Part shown: positions 47,401 to 59,504 of the stretch, one piece after another
How positions within the stretch are numbered: position 1 is the stretch's first letter
Layout of the letters: each line of letters begins with the position of its first letter
Assembly (NCBI RefSeq): GCF_947172395.1
Contig: NC_069083.1
Location: 12,556,501 to 12,620,500, forward strand
Source: Bicyclus anynana
Lineage: Eukaryota > Arthropoda > Insecta > Lepidoptera > Nymphalidae
DNA: 64,000 bases
Direction of reading: 5' to 3'
Made by a program: the position numbers and the translations under genes
The notes under the pieces: generated by a model
Told to the model about the DNA's origin: nothing
The model's input: only the letters and a program-made list of their open reading frames with translations
The model's database searches: none

Positions 47401-50400
47401 GCTTCATCATCGGGTAAATGCCATAATTGCGACGAGGTAGGTCACCGCAGCTTTAAGTGCGAAAAACCTCCCTCCAGGTGCACGGCGTGCAATCGATTCG
47501 GTCACCTTACTCTACTCTACAATTGAGACTAAGACTACGGCTACTTCGGGTAACGATCTTAATCACAAGCAGATCTCAGAAGTAATGACTGAAGATGTTG
47601 GAATTAATAAATACGTCATGGACATCACTGTCAACGGATCTACGGCCATTCCTTCACTGAAAGACCAGACATCTTGATAATTAAAACCCCAGAGGAAATT
47701 AAATTTCAAAGGATCGTCCCAAATATGCGCGCAGTGCAAATTTCCACTGGTTGTCCTATGCTAGATTGTGTAGTATATTTAAAAGAGGACCATAAATAAA
47801 ATACTATTGGAAGCTAAAATTAAGTATGCCATCGTTTACATGGACGATATATTATTGATCCCATCAAAGAACTTCGAGGAAGGTTTACAGAGACTGGAAG
47901 AAGTATTACAGCTACTAAAGCAAGAAAAATGTAGCATGGTCGTGGAACAATGATGCTCAACAAGCATTCGAAAAAGTCAAAGAGTTGCTAACAGTTCGAC
48001 CTGTATTCTTGCGCTGTGTGACCCCAAGGCAGATGTAGAACTACACACAGATGCATGTAAGGTAGGTCTAGCAAGTATATTGCTTCAACGGAACTCCAAT
48101 AGTGTATTGCAACCTGTGTCGTACTTTAGCCGAAAGACGACAAGCGACGAACGTAAGCTACACTCTTATGAGTTGGAGACGTTAGCGGTTATCGCCTCGT
48201 TAAACAGGTTCAGGGTATATCTTATAGGAATACCTTTTAAAATTTACACGGACTGTAACGCGCTTAGAACAACGTTAACCAAAAGGGACTTGATACCCCG
48301 GATATCTCGCTGGTGGATCCAGCTACAGGAGTACGACTGCACTATAGAATATCGTCCCGGAACTCGCATGATGCACGCAGACGCCCTTAGCAGAAACCCG
48401 ATAAATAACACAGTGAGTGAAGAGCATGTTCTAGATGTCTTAGCAATCGAAAAATCGAACTATGATTGGATATCAACGGTGCCGTCTGCTGATGATCCAT
48501 TTATTGAAAAAGCCACGGATGTATACAAAAATTATAAACTCAAACGACGGAGTTTATATAGAGTCGTATAGTAGGAGAAGAGATAAAATGGTAACCTCGA
48601 GGCGTGAGATGGCAGGTTTTGAAGATGAATCATGATGACCTAGGTCATTGGGGGTTCAAGAAAACTTTGCACCGCATTAAAGAACATTTTTGGTTCCCAA
48701 AAATGCGCAGGTTCGTAAAAAAATATGTCGCCTCCTGTTTAGAGTACGCCCATCATAAAGCTCCTGGTGGTAAACACGAAGGGATGTATATATAAAAAGT
48801 AACCAAACCTTTTCATACTGTGCATGCAGATCATTTGGGACCCTTCATCAGAAGTAAGAAAGGGAACTGCTACTTGCTAGTAATTATCGATGGCTTCACA
48901 AAATACGTTAGCATTAATGCAGTCAAAAATACTAAATCTATCACTTCAATACGGGTGATGAAGCAATATGTAAGTTAATTTGGAGTTCAGTCACGTTTAA
49001 TTACAGATAGGGGAACGGGCTTTACCAGCAAAACATTCCAAGACTTCGTTAAATCATACGGCATTAATCATATTAAAAATGCTGTTGCGACTCCTAGAGC
49101 AAACGGTCAAGTCGAAAGGTTTAACAGGACAATTTTAGACGCGCTAGCTACATGCAGTCATGGCGAATACGAGAAGTTCTGGGATGATGATGTTGAAGAT
49201 ATACAGGTACAACTAAAAACAAAACTATACAAAAGAACCCCTCTGAATTATTATCTGGCTTTAATGTAACCAGCAAGACAGAAGGTAAGTTACGTAATAT
49301 AATTAGCGATACAATCAATAGGATTCCGGTAGAAGAATTAGATGTGATTAGGAAAGAGACAGGAGAGAAAATAAGAGCAACAGGTAAGAGACGCAGTTAA
49401 CTACTATAAACATAGAAAGGCGGCAACACAATATGAAGAAGGTGATTTAGTTCGAGTGGCAAGGCAAGTACCTCACAAAAACTTGTATCAAAATATCAAG
49501 GTCCCTATCGCGTGGTAGAAATAACGACAGATTTCTGATTGAAGACACACCTTTGACACAAAAACATGGCCGGAAATACGAATCCGTGGTGTCTGTTGAT
49601 AAAATCCAGCCATGGATGAATTACAGTAGAAATTATGAATCTGAATCTGAATCTAATACTGAAAAAGAAGATTAATGTAAATGTCTGGTTGTGTCTTCGA
49701 ACAGAAATTACTTAATATTATAAACCATTATACATTATGTTAAACTTAACAAGTGTAATTATAAGTATTTATTTTTCTCGTTAATTTTATTTGCTTATTC
49801 ATTTTTGATACTTATAAAAGATTGATTAAGAAATGTATTTATTCACTTAATTAATATTTTTTAGTAGCTATATTATTCATTAATTAGGACTTATAAGATG
49901 ATAAATGTAATTTCAAAACTTTATTCTACGGATGCATTAATTTTATTCACTAAGTTTCATTCCTTTATTGTTAAAAATCACCTATGAATGAAATAAAAAA
50001 AAAAAATGTTATATCTACACTTTATTTTTTAACTTAAGTGTAACTTACAAATAAGTTTAGTGATTATATTGAAATTAATGTTTTAAAAACAAGCGAAGGG
50101 ACTCGCTTAGGGTAGGATGGCCGAGCTGTTAGGTTTCCGTAGAATTATGTCTACTAAATAACTGTTATATGTACTTTCAATTCTAAAAGTGTTATTTTTG
50201 ATTCTTATTTAATAAAAAGATGGTCAATTGATGTCGACCAATCAGTGAGCACGAACAATCGCAGACGTCGACCAATCACGGCCGACCAACTGTGGGTCGG
50301 TAGGGGGGTACGACGACTGCGGTCGAGTCGGGCATTCAGTCTTGAGATTTTGCAGTGATTACTAAAAAGTGTTACTAAGTTAAGATAAGTGAATAAATAG

Positions 50401-53400
50401 TAAATTTGTTATTGTGCACTACGACGTTTTACTTCCACACTGGCCTGAACCTTACAATAGCCTATAGCCTTCCTCAATAAATGGGCTATCTAACACTGAA
50501 AGAATTTTTCAAATAGGACCGAGATTAGCGCGTTCAATCAAACAAAGAAACAAACTCTTTAGCAACACCTCTATTATAATCAGTATTAATTTAATTAACA
50601 CTTCGCAAAGCATGTAAGGAACATCCTACGAAGTGTTTACCAATCGAAAACGAAGGTGTAATGACAGGAAAATAAGGCTTTCTTGTGCCTTTAATTACAC
50701 CGACAACCATGCCTCACACCTAAACAAGCCGCTTGGCGGTATAATCTCGATCTACAACTATTATAGACTGATTCACTCAGGTCACGGTTACACCCTCCCG
50801 AATATCCCTCTAAGCCGAGGTCCGAGTCTCATAGGAGACGGCCTTAGAGAGCGTCCTCTATCTTTATTTCAGCCTTCGGGTCTCATCAGGCGATGCTTCT
50901 GCGCTCGCCCAAAAACGAAACTCAACACGAAAAAAAAAACTATTACACATTTTTTTTTTATTTTTTTCTTTAATTGCTGAAAGTTTCCTCACCTGGAGCC
51001 GTATCTCCTGCTGGCGTTGCTTAAGCCGCTCTCTCTCAAGCTGTAGTGACTGAAGGCGTAACTTTTGTTGGCAAGCCTGTATGGAAGCGTTCGCCCAACC
51101 GCCGCCGGCCGCGCCACCTGACGTCGGTGTTCGCTGCAAGTGTTGTGCTGAAACCCAAGAAAAGAAAAACTGTAAGCGAATGACCATATACATGGTGCTG
51201 GGGAGTATTTCCCTTAACTCTAGGGTTATATTCTTTACCGAAAATTAATTAAGCAAGGAACATGTGTTGTAAAAATTTGTAAATTATATTTATTTTGTAA
51301 ATGGATCTTAAAATGTGTCCCTTTTACGCATCCTTATTATGACGTAGGCAAGTTTAAGTATTTTAAAATGCAAGGATAGATAAAGGCGTGTGTTACATGA
51401 ATAGCCAGAAAGAAGTATTTGAATTACTTTGTATGAAAACTTTTTATTTAAAAAAATATTAATTATGCAGTTCGGCTCCTATAAGTGGACTCGTCAACAC
51501 CTTGAAGTTATGGGAAATATGAATATGGTTTAGAGTTATGAACGTAATTCAAGGACTAAGGCTGCATACAAATCTCTAAATTGAAGTCCCCTTTAAATGA
51601 AGAACTATGTTTAAATGAGTATTAGATTCAGTTTTGTTTTCGATTTATGTTCAACCGAATTGGCACTGTACCTGACTGCCTAGAATAATGGTAGAATGTA
51701 ACTTACGTATTCTAGGATCGAACCAAGACGTCGTTCTGGCGGCATGGTTGATAAAATAAATCTCTCCTTCCGGTGTGGTGGCTTGCTCCCAGCCCTCTGG
51801 CAGCGGGCCGAGGGGGTCGGTCGCCGTGTTAGTGCTTGTACTCTTCGCTGCTGAAATTAATTAAACGCGTTTGTATATTGACACTAATTTAAATGATAGT
51901 TCTATTGGCAAACGATGTACTCGTATAATTCTCTCAACAGCGACTAGTTGCAAGCCAGCGGAAAAAACAATGTCGTGGTACGTACATGTGTCTTGTTCTG
52001 TGTTTAGGTAGACGCGTGAGTGAATTGGACTTATTCCATTACAATCCCAGTAACTTGGATATTAAACGCAAGCTTTTGGGAAAGGCTTATTATGGTGTTA
52101 ATGATTATATTAATGATAAAAAAGCTTGGCGTTAAACTGTAATATACGACTGTGTGCTTAGTTTTAAATAAGTTTGTAAAATGGTGGTAAACAAAAAAAA
52201 CCTTGGCTGAGTTTGTTGTGGGCTCTTCTCGGACCAAGGCGCGTTTGGAACCCTCGTAACTTTAGTTTTAAGTTTTCGACTATTATTACCACTATTAAAT
52301 TAGGACATAATCTTTACCTTTCAAAAGTGCTTGTAAACTAAGCTAATTGAAATAAATGATTTTTGGCTTTTTTGACTTTTGACTTGGTCCCAATATTACT
52401 CGTAGTATTTTTTTCAACAATAACAAGTTTCAATGTTTTGTTTTTATGCTATGCCTACAGTATTAATTGATTGTGAAACACGGCTAAAACTCACGTGATA
52501 ACGTTGGAGTATGCCAGACTAGTTTCAAACCCATACGGGGTTCTTAGTCATGAGTTGGTTCTTGCAACGCGGCACGATCCAAACTGTGATCAGTTTTTAG
52601 TTTGGAACTAGTGAGTTTTAGCCGCATTTCATAATAAATTAATATGAATAACACTAACGATAGTTTAAATTCTAAACTATGCCTACAGTATCAGAAGTGG
52701 GATTACATTGGAATATCCTTTCAATCGAATGCAATTTTTAATAAAAATTACACGCTGTGCACTGAACTTTATCCTTATTTATACTATAAATGCAAAAGTG
52801 AGTTGGTTTGTTTGTTACGCTTTAACTTCTCAACCATTCTACCTGAAATTCTGCACACACGTTGTCTGAAAAGAACGTACTTAATGTTTAAACCCCATAA
52901 TCCGCTAATATGAAACGAAATATTCTCTGGGGATTATAGGAAACTACATGCCATGTTAGGCGTACAGCACTCGGAACAATTTAGAGGTAACTAACCTAGC
53001 CTTAATGTATGTATGAGGCGTAAATTGTAGATTACCAGATTACCCATATTACCTATAAGGTAGCACTATGAGTATACCTATAAGCCTCACTCTGAGATGC
53101 TTTAGTAATATGTCTTTCAAAATAAATAATAATAGTCTTATACGAAATTAATTTTTTTCTTTTCGTCGTGGCATCTTGCAAAAGCGTGATGAGCCTTTTT
53201 TACGATTTTCTTTCAAAAGAGGTGTTTTTTTATTATTTTTACGCGTTTTTATTAGATAGCTACTTTTTTAATAGGTATATAAGTTAGTACTAATTACAAA
53301 TCTAATAAGATTTAGCTCTGCGTATACTGGAAGCTCAGCAGAAACAGTTTCTATTTATAAAATTGTTTGAAAATACGTATAGTTTTTAGCAGTAAAATGT

Positions 53401-56400
53401 TATTTTGTTCTCGCAAATATTGGCACAAGCAATTGCATGAGTAGGTAAATTAAACGTAATAATAATCGTATTCTTAGAATAAAAATATAAATCACTTCCG
53501 GTTATTTGATTCTATTTGAAAATTATCGTAACTCTCAATAAGCAAAAATACAATTCGTGGAAAAACACAAATATTTTAGTCCTAGTCGTAGAATATGATT
53601 AATTATCGGAAATATTAGTACTCTAGTTACTTTAAAGACTCTTGATACTTTAAAGAATCTAAATAGGTCCTTAAAAGGTCTTGTTCCGAAAAAGATTTGC
53701 ACTGAGTACTGGTTAACGAGTCCCTAACGTGTGCTATGATCATGAAGTTGGAAGTTCTGGGAAGAGTTATTAAAATGAGATTATTTTCCCTCATTAAAAT
53801 TCTCAGTAGGTACTCGTTGCATCCTAGAATTGAAAAATCGTTGATGTACCACCCCGATGGTTTAATTAACTTCATAATCATCACTGTTGAGCATGAGTCT
53901 ACTCTCAGAATGAGAGGGCTTAGGCCTTGGTCCACCACGCTGGCCAAATGCAGATTGGCAGATTTCACACACGTAAAAAATTAAAAAAAATCTCAGGTAT
54001 GTATGAGTTCACCGTTTGAGTGGGATTTCTTAAAATGCACGCAACTGAAAAATTAGATGTGCACTCCCCGTACCGGTTTCGAATCTACGCCCTCCGATTC
54101 GAAGACAGAGGTCATATCCACCAGACTATCGCGTCTTTTTGCTCTGAGGAAATTGAATCGTCAGTCCTGTCATTACCTTCAATGCATTTGTTTGCTTACA
54201 AAGTTAAACATTATCACCATAATCATAACGATGGATGATGATGAGGTAAGTACTAAGTAACTAAGTCTTAGCTAAATTTTCTCCGATAGCTACCTGCTAA
54301 CGCAATTGTATCCCGCGCACACGAATGTTGGTAGAATCATTTCCTCGCGGTGTTTTGTGCACTTATAAACACTGCGAGTGAGTCGCGTATTGTACGTACG
54401 AGGAATAAAATGAATCAGCGGCCAACGGATGCAACGCCAACACAGCGCCTCACGTCTCTCGTCTCACGCCTCACGCCTCACGTTTCACACCTCACACTCA
54501 GCCGCTCACGCGCATCCCGCGGCAGGTAGGTGGGTGACACGTAACAAATCAAACGGCCATTCATATGTTGTTATATAATAACAATTATTATGCTATATAG
54601 TATAGACACATGACGCTTCTTATTCATAGAACAATCACCTGTTCTTAAATATCACACAAACGGACGCAAACTTCGCGCTTTACGAGAAGAGATGTAATTA
54701 ACGCATTTATTTATAGCTAATTTCGATAGTCACATTTCTGTGTTCCGGTCTGAGGGATATCATTAGCATTATCAGATGATGGACCATTGGCGTATCTAGG
54801 ATAATTTTCTAGGGAGGGCCTGGTCCCCGACATAAAGTCTATTATCAGTCATCATCATCATCATTAACAGCCGATGGAAGTCCACTGCTGGACATAGGCC
54901 TCTTGCATGGATCAAAACAGTCTCGAGCCGCGAGCATCCAGCGGCTCCCCGCAACCCGCTTGATATCCTCAGTCCACCTAGTGGGAGGTCGACGAACACT
55001 GCGCTTTCCGGTGCGGGGTCGCCATTCCAGCATCTTGGGACTATTATCAGAATCCTAATAGAATTCCATATCGGTAGCCCTGAATCCTAGGGTGGGCACA
55101 GGTCCATTCTAGAATGGGCACGGCTTACCCGGTTCCAACCTACACTTCCTATATACGATATGCTCAGGACTTCTAAATGCCACGGATCTACACCGCATGC
55201 ATCCAGCGGCTCCCCTCCTTCTATTATTCTATTCTCCGGTAATTGTGGGCGAATAAGTAAAAAGTAGAATGAATAATTTAGTGAAATATAATTGATATTG
55301 TAAAGAATACTGATTTTAAGCGAGCTTACTGTTGAGTTTCTTGCTGGCTCTAGCAGAACCTGCCTTCCGAACTCATGGAATGAATGTTTGCTAATAGTCA
55401 AAATTGACGTTTCAAAAGTGCTTGTTAAAGCCTACATGATGTAAATGAATTTCATTATTTTGTTGTTTATCCTCTTAATTAAGTGAAATTATAAAACGTG
55501 AATAACGTTTAAGTATATTTTCTTCAAGTCACGTAATGCAAAAGCCATATAATTAAACAATACGTAAGAGTACATGCAATAACCACGCGATATCTCCGCC
55601 TGTTGAGATTTCAATACATTTTATCAAATGATGAATAATGAATATTATTATTATTTAGGATGGAGAAAAATCTAATAGTTATAACTAGAGACGTGATAGC
55701 CCGGTGGATTTGACCTCTGCCTTCGATTCGCAGGGCGTAGGTTCGAACCCGGTCATGGGCATGCACCTCATTTTAAGAAATTAAAAATTTTAATAAAAAA
55801 AAATCAACCGACTTCCAACTCAAAAATAACGTCTTACCTGTGTGCTACCTTCTGATCAGGTTGAAGGCGGTATATTTTGTCTGTTCATTTGTAAGCTTCC
55901 TAGATGCAATGGAGTACACAGGAGAAGTGTCAACGTGCGATTTATATGCGCATATACATTTAATTTATATACTTAAACAAAATGGCTGCTAAAAACATTA
56001 ACTCCTAATTGGGAGACACTGAAGCAACCAAACAAATAAACAAGTGCCTACTCCAAGGAAGATGATAACTACGATTATGTCGCATAAAAAACATGCTCAT
56101 AACATAGAGATGCAATGTATCATAAGAAAAGTATTTTGTGTTTGAAAGGTAATATATTATCGCGACATCAGATAATAAGGAATGCGCTGTAAAAACATTA
56201 ATTGTACACTCAGGTGATCTAAATATTCTACATAGTAGGATTGTTTGCGCCTGAAACACAATACAGATAAGACGTCTTGAGATCTTTAGGTACTTACTAG
56301 TTAGATATGTATGTAGGTACCTTTAATATGAGATCGCAATGCTCTCAGTTTTACGCCAGACACACACGGTCAAGTTACCGTTAAATCTGCAGGACGAGGA

Positions 56401-59400
56401 GTGTGGGTAAAAAATACCAAAATCATACCCATAACCATATTTCGATATTTTTTAAACAGCCTACGTTTTTATGCGCGCTACCGACTTGCCGTTTGATCAA
56501 GAGTGGCTGGCGTTAGGTACTTGTAATTAGAGAGAGGTACCGTTTATAAAAATTTAATTAGTTAAACAACGCGTTAATTCCCGTCATAAAATCAGTTTTA
56601 GAATTCGGGTTATTAACTTATTTTTATTTTAGTTCCATGATAATTTTAAACGTCGCCCCGAAGCCAATTAGATCACGTGAAAACAGAATCGGGTAATGTG
56701 TTCTTCTAAAGCGTAATAAACAGCGTTACGCCATAACCATATTTCGATATTTTTAAACAGCCTACATTATTACGCCCGCTACCAACTTGACGTTTTTGAT
56801 AGTGAATTGCTGGCGTTAGGTACTTGTAATTAGATAGGTACCGTTAATACGAGTTTGTACCTCTCTGTAATGTCCTCTTAGATACTCTTAGTGCACGAAA
56901 GTTAACTTATCACCATTAATTTACCATTAGCAAGTTATCTCACTGTCCGTCCGTCAAGCCACACCTCGTCGGGTGCTACATCAACTCAATCCTGGAGCCT
57001 TTCGAAGCAGGTCAGGATAACGTGCTATAATGTTCCTACACACGCATCAAACAAAGCCGCAAACTATCAAAACACGTTTGATTTGACAAAGAGTTCGAAA
57101 GTTTGCTAAGCGCTTTAGTCCCTGTGGTTTAGGTGATATACCGGTAGATGTTAACAATATGTTTTGTATGCGTCTGTTATAAGACAACAAGCTTGTAAGC
57201 TAACACTTTACATTCTGTAATGTCAGCCACTGACGATCAAATAAACTCATATGCCTGCGGCGCTAACGGCTTGACATCCGATAATACTGATCGTGTGTTG
57301 GTCACAATCGGCATGATGTCATGCACATCGCGACCAACACACAGAGCTTACTTGATCGTCAGAGGCTAGCATTATGTATCTATCTGTCCAAGGTGCACTT
57401 CCAAAGAACGTGATAACGGCACGTAATGAACTATCACCAGACCACGCACAAATCAGTACTATCCACGCGTGACTCCACAAGTTTTATTCATATATTTGGC
57501 CTTGTTTGTTTGTTTTTAACCAACAAAGCCGATAAGGGTAATGTGTTTTACATTTGAGTAGCCTGTTATGCCGGCAACATCAAGTGACCAAGTTCTAAAT
57601 TTGGACCTATTTCGTACGGTTCGACAGTTCTTTTATGATAGTGTATGAATCGAATTATTAAAATTTTAGTTTATCTTTGGATGTACTAGCAGTGGCGTGC
57701 ACTTTTAGATGCAAACATGAACTCCCTACCCTGCGAACTTAAATTAGAGAATGCATTTAACTCTTTTGTGCAATCTTTACATATAGTGCCAACTGCCTAC
57801 CCTAGTTAAAAGTCTTGTTTACGCTGTGTACTACGTATATTTTTAGTTTATATTTTATTTTAGTTGTTTATAACTTTTGCAATTTTTGCGAGCGGCCCTT
57901 AATTTTTCGAATCGAATGAAAAAGTAATGACCTAATAGGCGTTTGTTAACTAGTATATATGTTACACACACAGGCGTCAATTTACGAATACATCCAAAAA
58001 GGCATCTTCCGGTAATACGAGTAGAAGAACTATAACTAAAACAATGAACCGATTCCTAATGTTTTGTAACCGTGTATCCATTACTAAGCCAAATGGCGCT
58101 GGCTAGGAAGAAAAGCGGTCCCTTGTAGAACGCATTACGAGAAATGTGTCGCAACACAGCGCGGAGCGGCGCCACTCCGCGGCCGGCGCCGACGCTGCGA
58201 TGTATTTTCCGAACACCTTTCAACGCTCGACGCGCATCGACCGACGGAAACAACGCGTTAATTCCCGTCATAAAATCAGTTTTAGAATTCGGGTTATTTA
58301 CTTATTTTTATTTTAGTTCCATGATAATTTTAAACGTCGCCCCGAAGCCAATTAGATCACGTGAAAACAGAATCGGGTAATGTGTTCTTCTAAAGCGTAA
58401 TAAACAGTGTTACGCCTTTTACGAGTACGCTTAATATAACGTAAATGAGACGAACATTAGCGAAAATGCACTAAACGTTATGCCGTGTCGAGTGAAGCAA
58501 GCAACTGCTGAATTTATTGACAGCTTTTCTGTATAGAATCTGCTTTCCGAACCGGAAGAAGACTGAAAGACTTTATTTTAAAGTGCTTTTTTGCTGTACA
58601 TAAGTGCATGTTGCCAGTGGTGCGCACTTCATACATGCGTTAAAGTACTGCATACCCTGTTTTCTTATTGCTTATTAAATAAAGATTTTTCCAGTTTGCT
58701 TAATTTTATTATTAGTGCATACCCTGATCTACAACCTTATGTACGCCACTCCATATTGCAGATAAAAAAAATGCATATGAGTTTAGACGCCTTGTACGAA
58801 TATACCAGCAAGCTATTTACTGTTTTTGACGTATGCTAGTTGACATTTACGAAATTGAGATTCTATGTAACAAATGTCATCCGGTGCTTACTGGTGGATA
58901 TCATACAGTATGTAGATGACATTTTGTCAATTGATTTGATGTTTATTTCAATAGGTTGATAATAACGATCAAAATAGTGAATAGGCCAGCAGAACTAAGG
59001 TGATGCAATCGTCATTATACTCGTATATGTATAGTCTTTTATGAAATGAAATCAAGAAAAGTGCAAGTGTTAATTAATAACACACTTATATTTTATCAAC
59101 TTACGTAGCAGACGTACGCTGAATATGGGAAGTAAGACCGAGATGTCCTGTCTATTGATCTTCGGTCTATTGTCATGCCAACTCGTAGCAAAGAGTTTTA
59201 AATTTTGCTTATTATATATTTTTTAAATTTTTATATAATATAAGCTGTAGATACCTGGGGTGGGAGTTGGTATCTGTGGCGTGGAGGGAACAGTCTGTGT
59301 GAGTAACGCTTCAGCGCTTTGATGCTGCACTCCTCCCGCCATAGCCTGGGCCGCGAGTGTCTTGCGAGGATCCTCCCATGTCGTCGTCTTTGTTATGTGA
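41461..59400 (-). CDS. yki: Yorkie/YAP transcriptional coactivator, C-terminal five exons (5' part beyond right edge)
   Basis: Seen: minus-strand exons 59255-59400 (146 nt), 51707-51850 (144), 50993-51147 (155), 43339-43632 (294) and 41461-41556 (96, stop TAG), with GT/AG borders and matching phases. The first holds the end of WW1 (NHITKTTTWEDPRKTLAAQ; the N codon is split). The second is WW2 (LPEGWEQATTPEGEIYFINH, then TTSWFDPRIP). The third is a Gln/Arg/Leu coiled coil (QKLRLQSLQLERERLKQRQQ). The fourth is the activation region with the phosphodegron-like QESADSGL and SMPHTPEDFL. The last ends NVLTWL, the PDZ-binding tail. Family knowledge: the Hippo-pathway effector that binds Scalloped/TEAD in the nucleus to drive growth genes; WW domains bind PPxY proteins such as Warts. 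TEAD-binding exons and the start of WW1 are not in the window. It appears intact despite very large, repeat-filled introns. Confidence 0.95.
43633..44910. other. Yki intron left of the LTR element
   Basis: Mostly AT-rich unique sequence. The last ~70 bp (44840-44910) are an interspersed repeat with GTCGCGCGGTTTCACCTGCG that resumes at 50457 after the LTR element. Confidence 0.6.
44911..45240 (+). repeat. 5' LTR (330 bp)
   Basis: TGTTAGG...CCTTACA ends. It contains a short internal direct repeat, GTCGACCAATCA, twice. Confidence 0.93.
46190..46490 (+). repeat. 36-bp minisatellite in the LTR-element leader
   Basis: About eight units of GTCTCATCTAAGGAGGGGTG followed by AGGCTCCAGGTGGGGA, period 35-37. 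Imperfect related units (CCAGGTGGGG / CCTAGGTGG) extend left to about 46107. The array ends ~60 bp before the likely gag start. Confidence 0.92.
46551..47526 (+). pseudogene. Defective gag of the LTR element
   Basis: ATG at 46551 starts a basic, Ser-rich N-terminus, followed by a capsid-like region (FDPWSNDQSILTWINKVEEC, GVARTWYQGL). A stop at 47124 breaks the frame. The +1-shifted frame resumes with GVEDRAIKVGAQAAQ-like text and nucleocapsid zinc knuckles: CHNCDEVGHRSFKC is a proper CX2CX4HX4C, and a second begins CTACNRFGH but lacks its last Cys. It would be the particle protein if intact; here it is non-functional. Confidence 0.85.
47527..49674 (+). pseudogene. Defective pol of the LTR element
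   Basis: Pieces in canonical Ty3/Gypsy order. A protease-like stub is at about 47590-47670, and an RT palm fragment with YMDD is at 47815-47945. RNase H runs 48040-48420 (ELHTDACKVGLASILLQ, FKIYTDCNALR, HADALSRNP). The integrase zinc region is at 48600-48790, with its second Cys of the CxxC pair replaced by Tyr. The integrase core runs 48800-49200 with catalytic Asp, Asp and Glu contexts (HADHLGPF, ITDRGTGF, NGQVERFN). A C-terminal GPY/F-like QGPYRVVEI is at about 49495-49525. Most of RT is deleted between protease and YMDD, and several stops and frame changes follow. Confidence 0.88.
50127..50456 (+). repeat. 3' LTR (330 bp)
   Basis: Same length and, by eye, same sequence as the 5' LTR; followed by ATAG and the continuation of the interrupted host repeat. 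Confidence 0.93.
52472..52632. mobile_element. MITE with ~23-bp terminal inverted repeats
   Basis: Left end TGTGAAACACGGCTAAAACT and right end (reverse complement) TATGAAATGCGGCTAAAACT, 161 bp in all. CTATGCCTACAGTAT occurs on both sides, at 52449-52463 and about 52677-52691. Confidence 0.65.
53876..54137 (-). repeat. SINE family A, diverged, inverted (yki intron)
   Basis: Recognisable body (CTCAGAATGAGAGGG, CCACGCTGGCC) and head complement (CCACCAGACTATC), with several deletions. Confidence 0.75.
54430..54510. repeat. (CTCACG)n-like simple repeat
   Basis: Imperfect hexamer run CTCACGTCTCTCGTCTCACG and on, in an otherwise AT-rich intron. Confidence 0.7.
54849..55050 (-). mobile_element. RTE-like LINE 3' end
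   Basis: The minus strand encodes LEWRPRTGKRSVRRPPTRWT, DIKRVAGSRWMLAARD and a degenerate tail, ending in a (GAT)n run at 54849-54862. Confidence 0.8.
55690..55795 (+). repeat. SINE family A, head only
   Basis: A-box TAGCCCGGTGG and B-box GGTTCGAACCC followed by GGGCATGCACCTC; the 3' body is missing. Confidence 0.8.
56350..56732. repeat. Duplicated block in yki intron: MITE-like unit A plus unit B
   Basis: Unit A at about 56430-56543 is repeated at about 56732-56846 (CATAACCATATTTCGATATT, GCTGGCGTTAGGTACTTGTA). Unit B at 56564-56732 (169 bp) is repeated at 58248-58416 with two mismatches. The sequence around unit A has inverted ends of the ACGCCAGNCAC type. Confidence 0.8.
57220..57380. mobile_element. 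MITE-like element with ~21-bp inverted ends
   Basis: Left ATGTCAGCCACTGACGATCA and right (reverse complement) ATGCTAGCCTCTGACGATCA. A partial inverted copy lies at 61805-61935. Confidence 0.65.
58120..58260. other. GC-rich patch in yki intron
   Basis: About 140 bp of strongly GC-rich sequence (GCGCGGAGCGGCGCCACTCC, then GCGGCCGGCGCC) surrounded by AT-rich DNA, abutting the duplicated unit B at 58248. It may be a conserved regulatory element, an unrecognised exon or promoter, or part of a repeat. Confidence 0.4.
58248..58416. repeat. Second copy of 169-bp unit B
   Basis: Matches 56564-56732 over its full length with two substitutions and no indel. Confidence 0.9.
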
Positions 59401-59504
59401 CTGAAATGAAAAAAAAAATCTTATTAACTTCTAGTAAGTATAGTAAGAAGATTTTTGACAGACTTCCGGGAAAGTAATGCCGCCATGTTTATTACTACCG
59501 TGTT

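Larger units (their letters stand above)
44911..50456 (+). mobile_element. Ty3/Gypsy-type LTR retrotransposon, complete ends, defective interior (5.5 kb)
   Basis: Two 330-bp LTRs (44911-45240 and 50127-50456) start TG and end CA and look identical base for base. The 4-bp flanks match (ATAG at 44907-44910 and 50457-50460). Between them, in plus orientation, are a leader with a G-rich minisatellite, a gag with zinc knuckles, and a pol in the order protease-RT-RNase H-integrase, all broken by stops, frameshifts and a deletion that removes most of RT. No envelope-like frame was seen. It sits in a yki intron, antisense to yki. Confidence 0.93.
51851..59254. other. Large yki intron between the WW2 and WW1 exons (7.4 kb)
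   Basis: No coding exon seen. Contents are listed separately: MITE at 52472, SINEs at 53876 and 55690, LINE end at 54849, a nested duplicated block at 56350-58416 and a GC-rich patch at 58120-58260. The rest is AT-rich. Confidence 0.6.
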
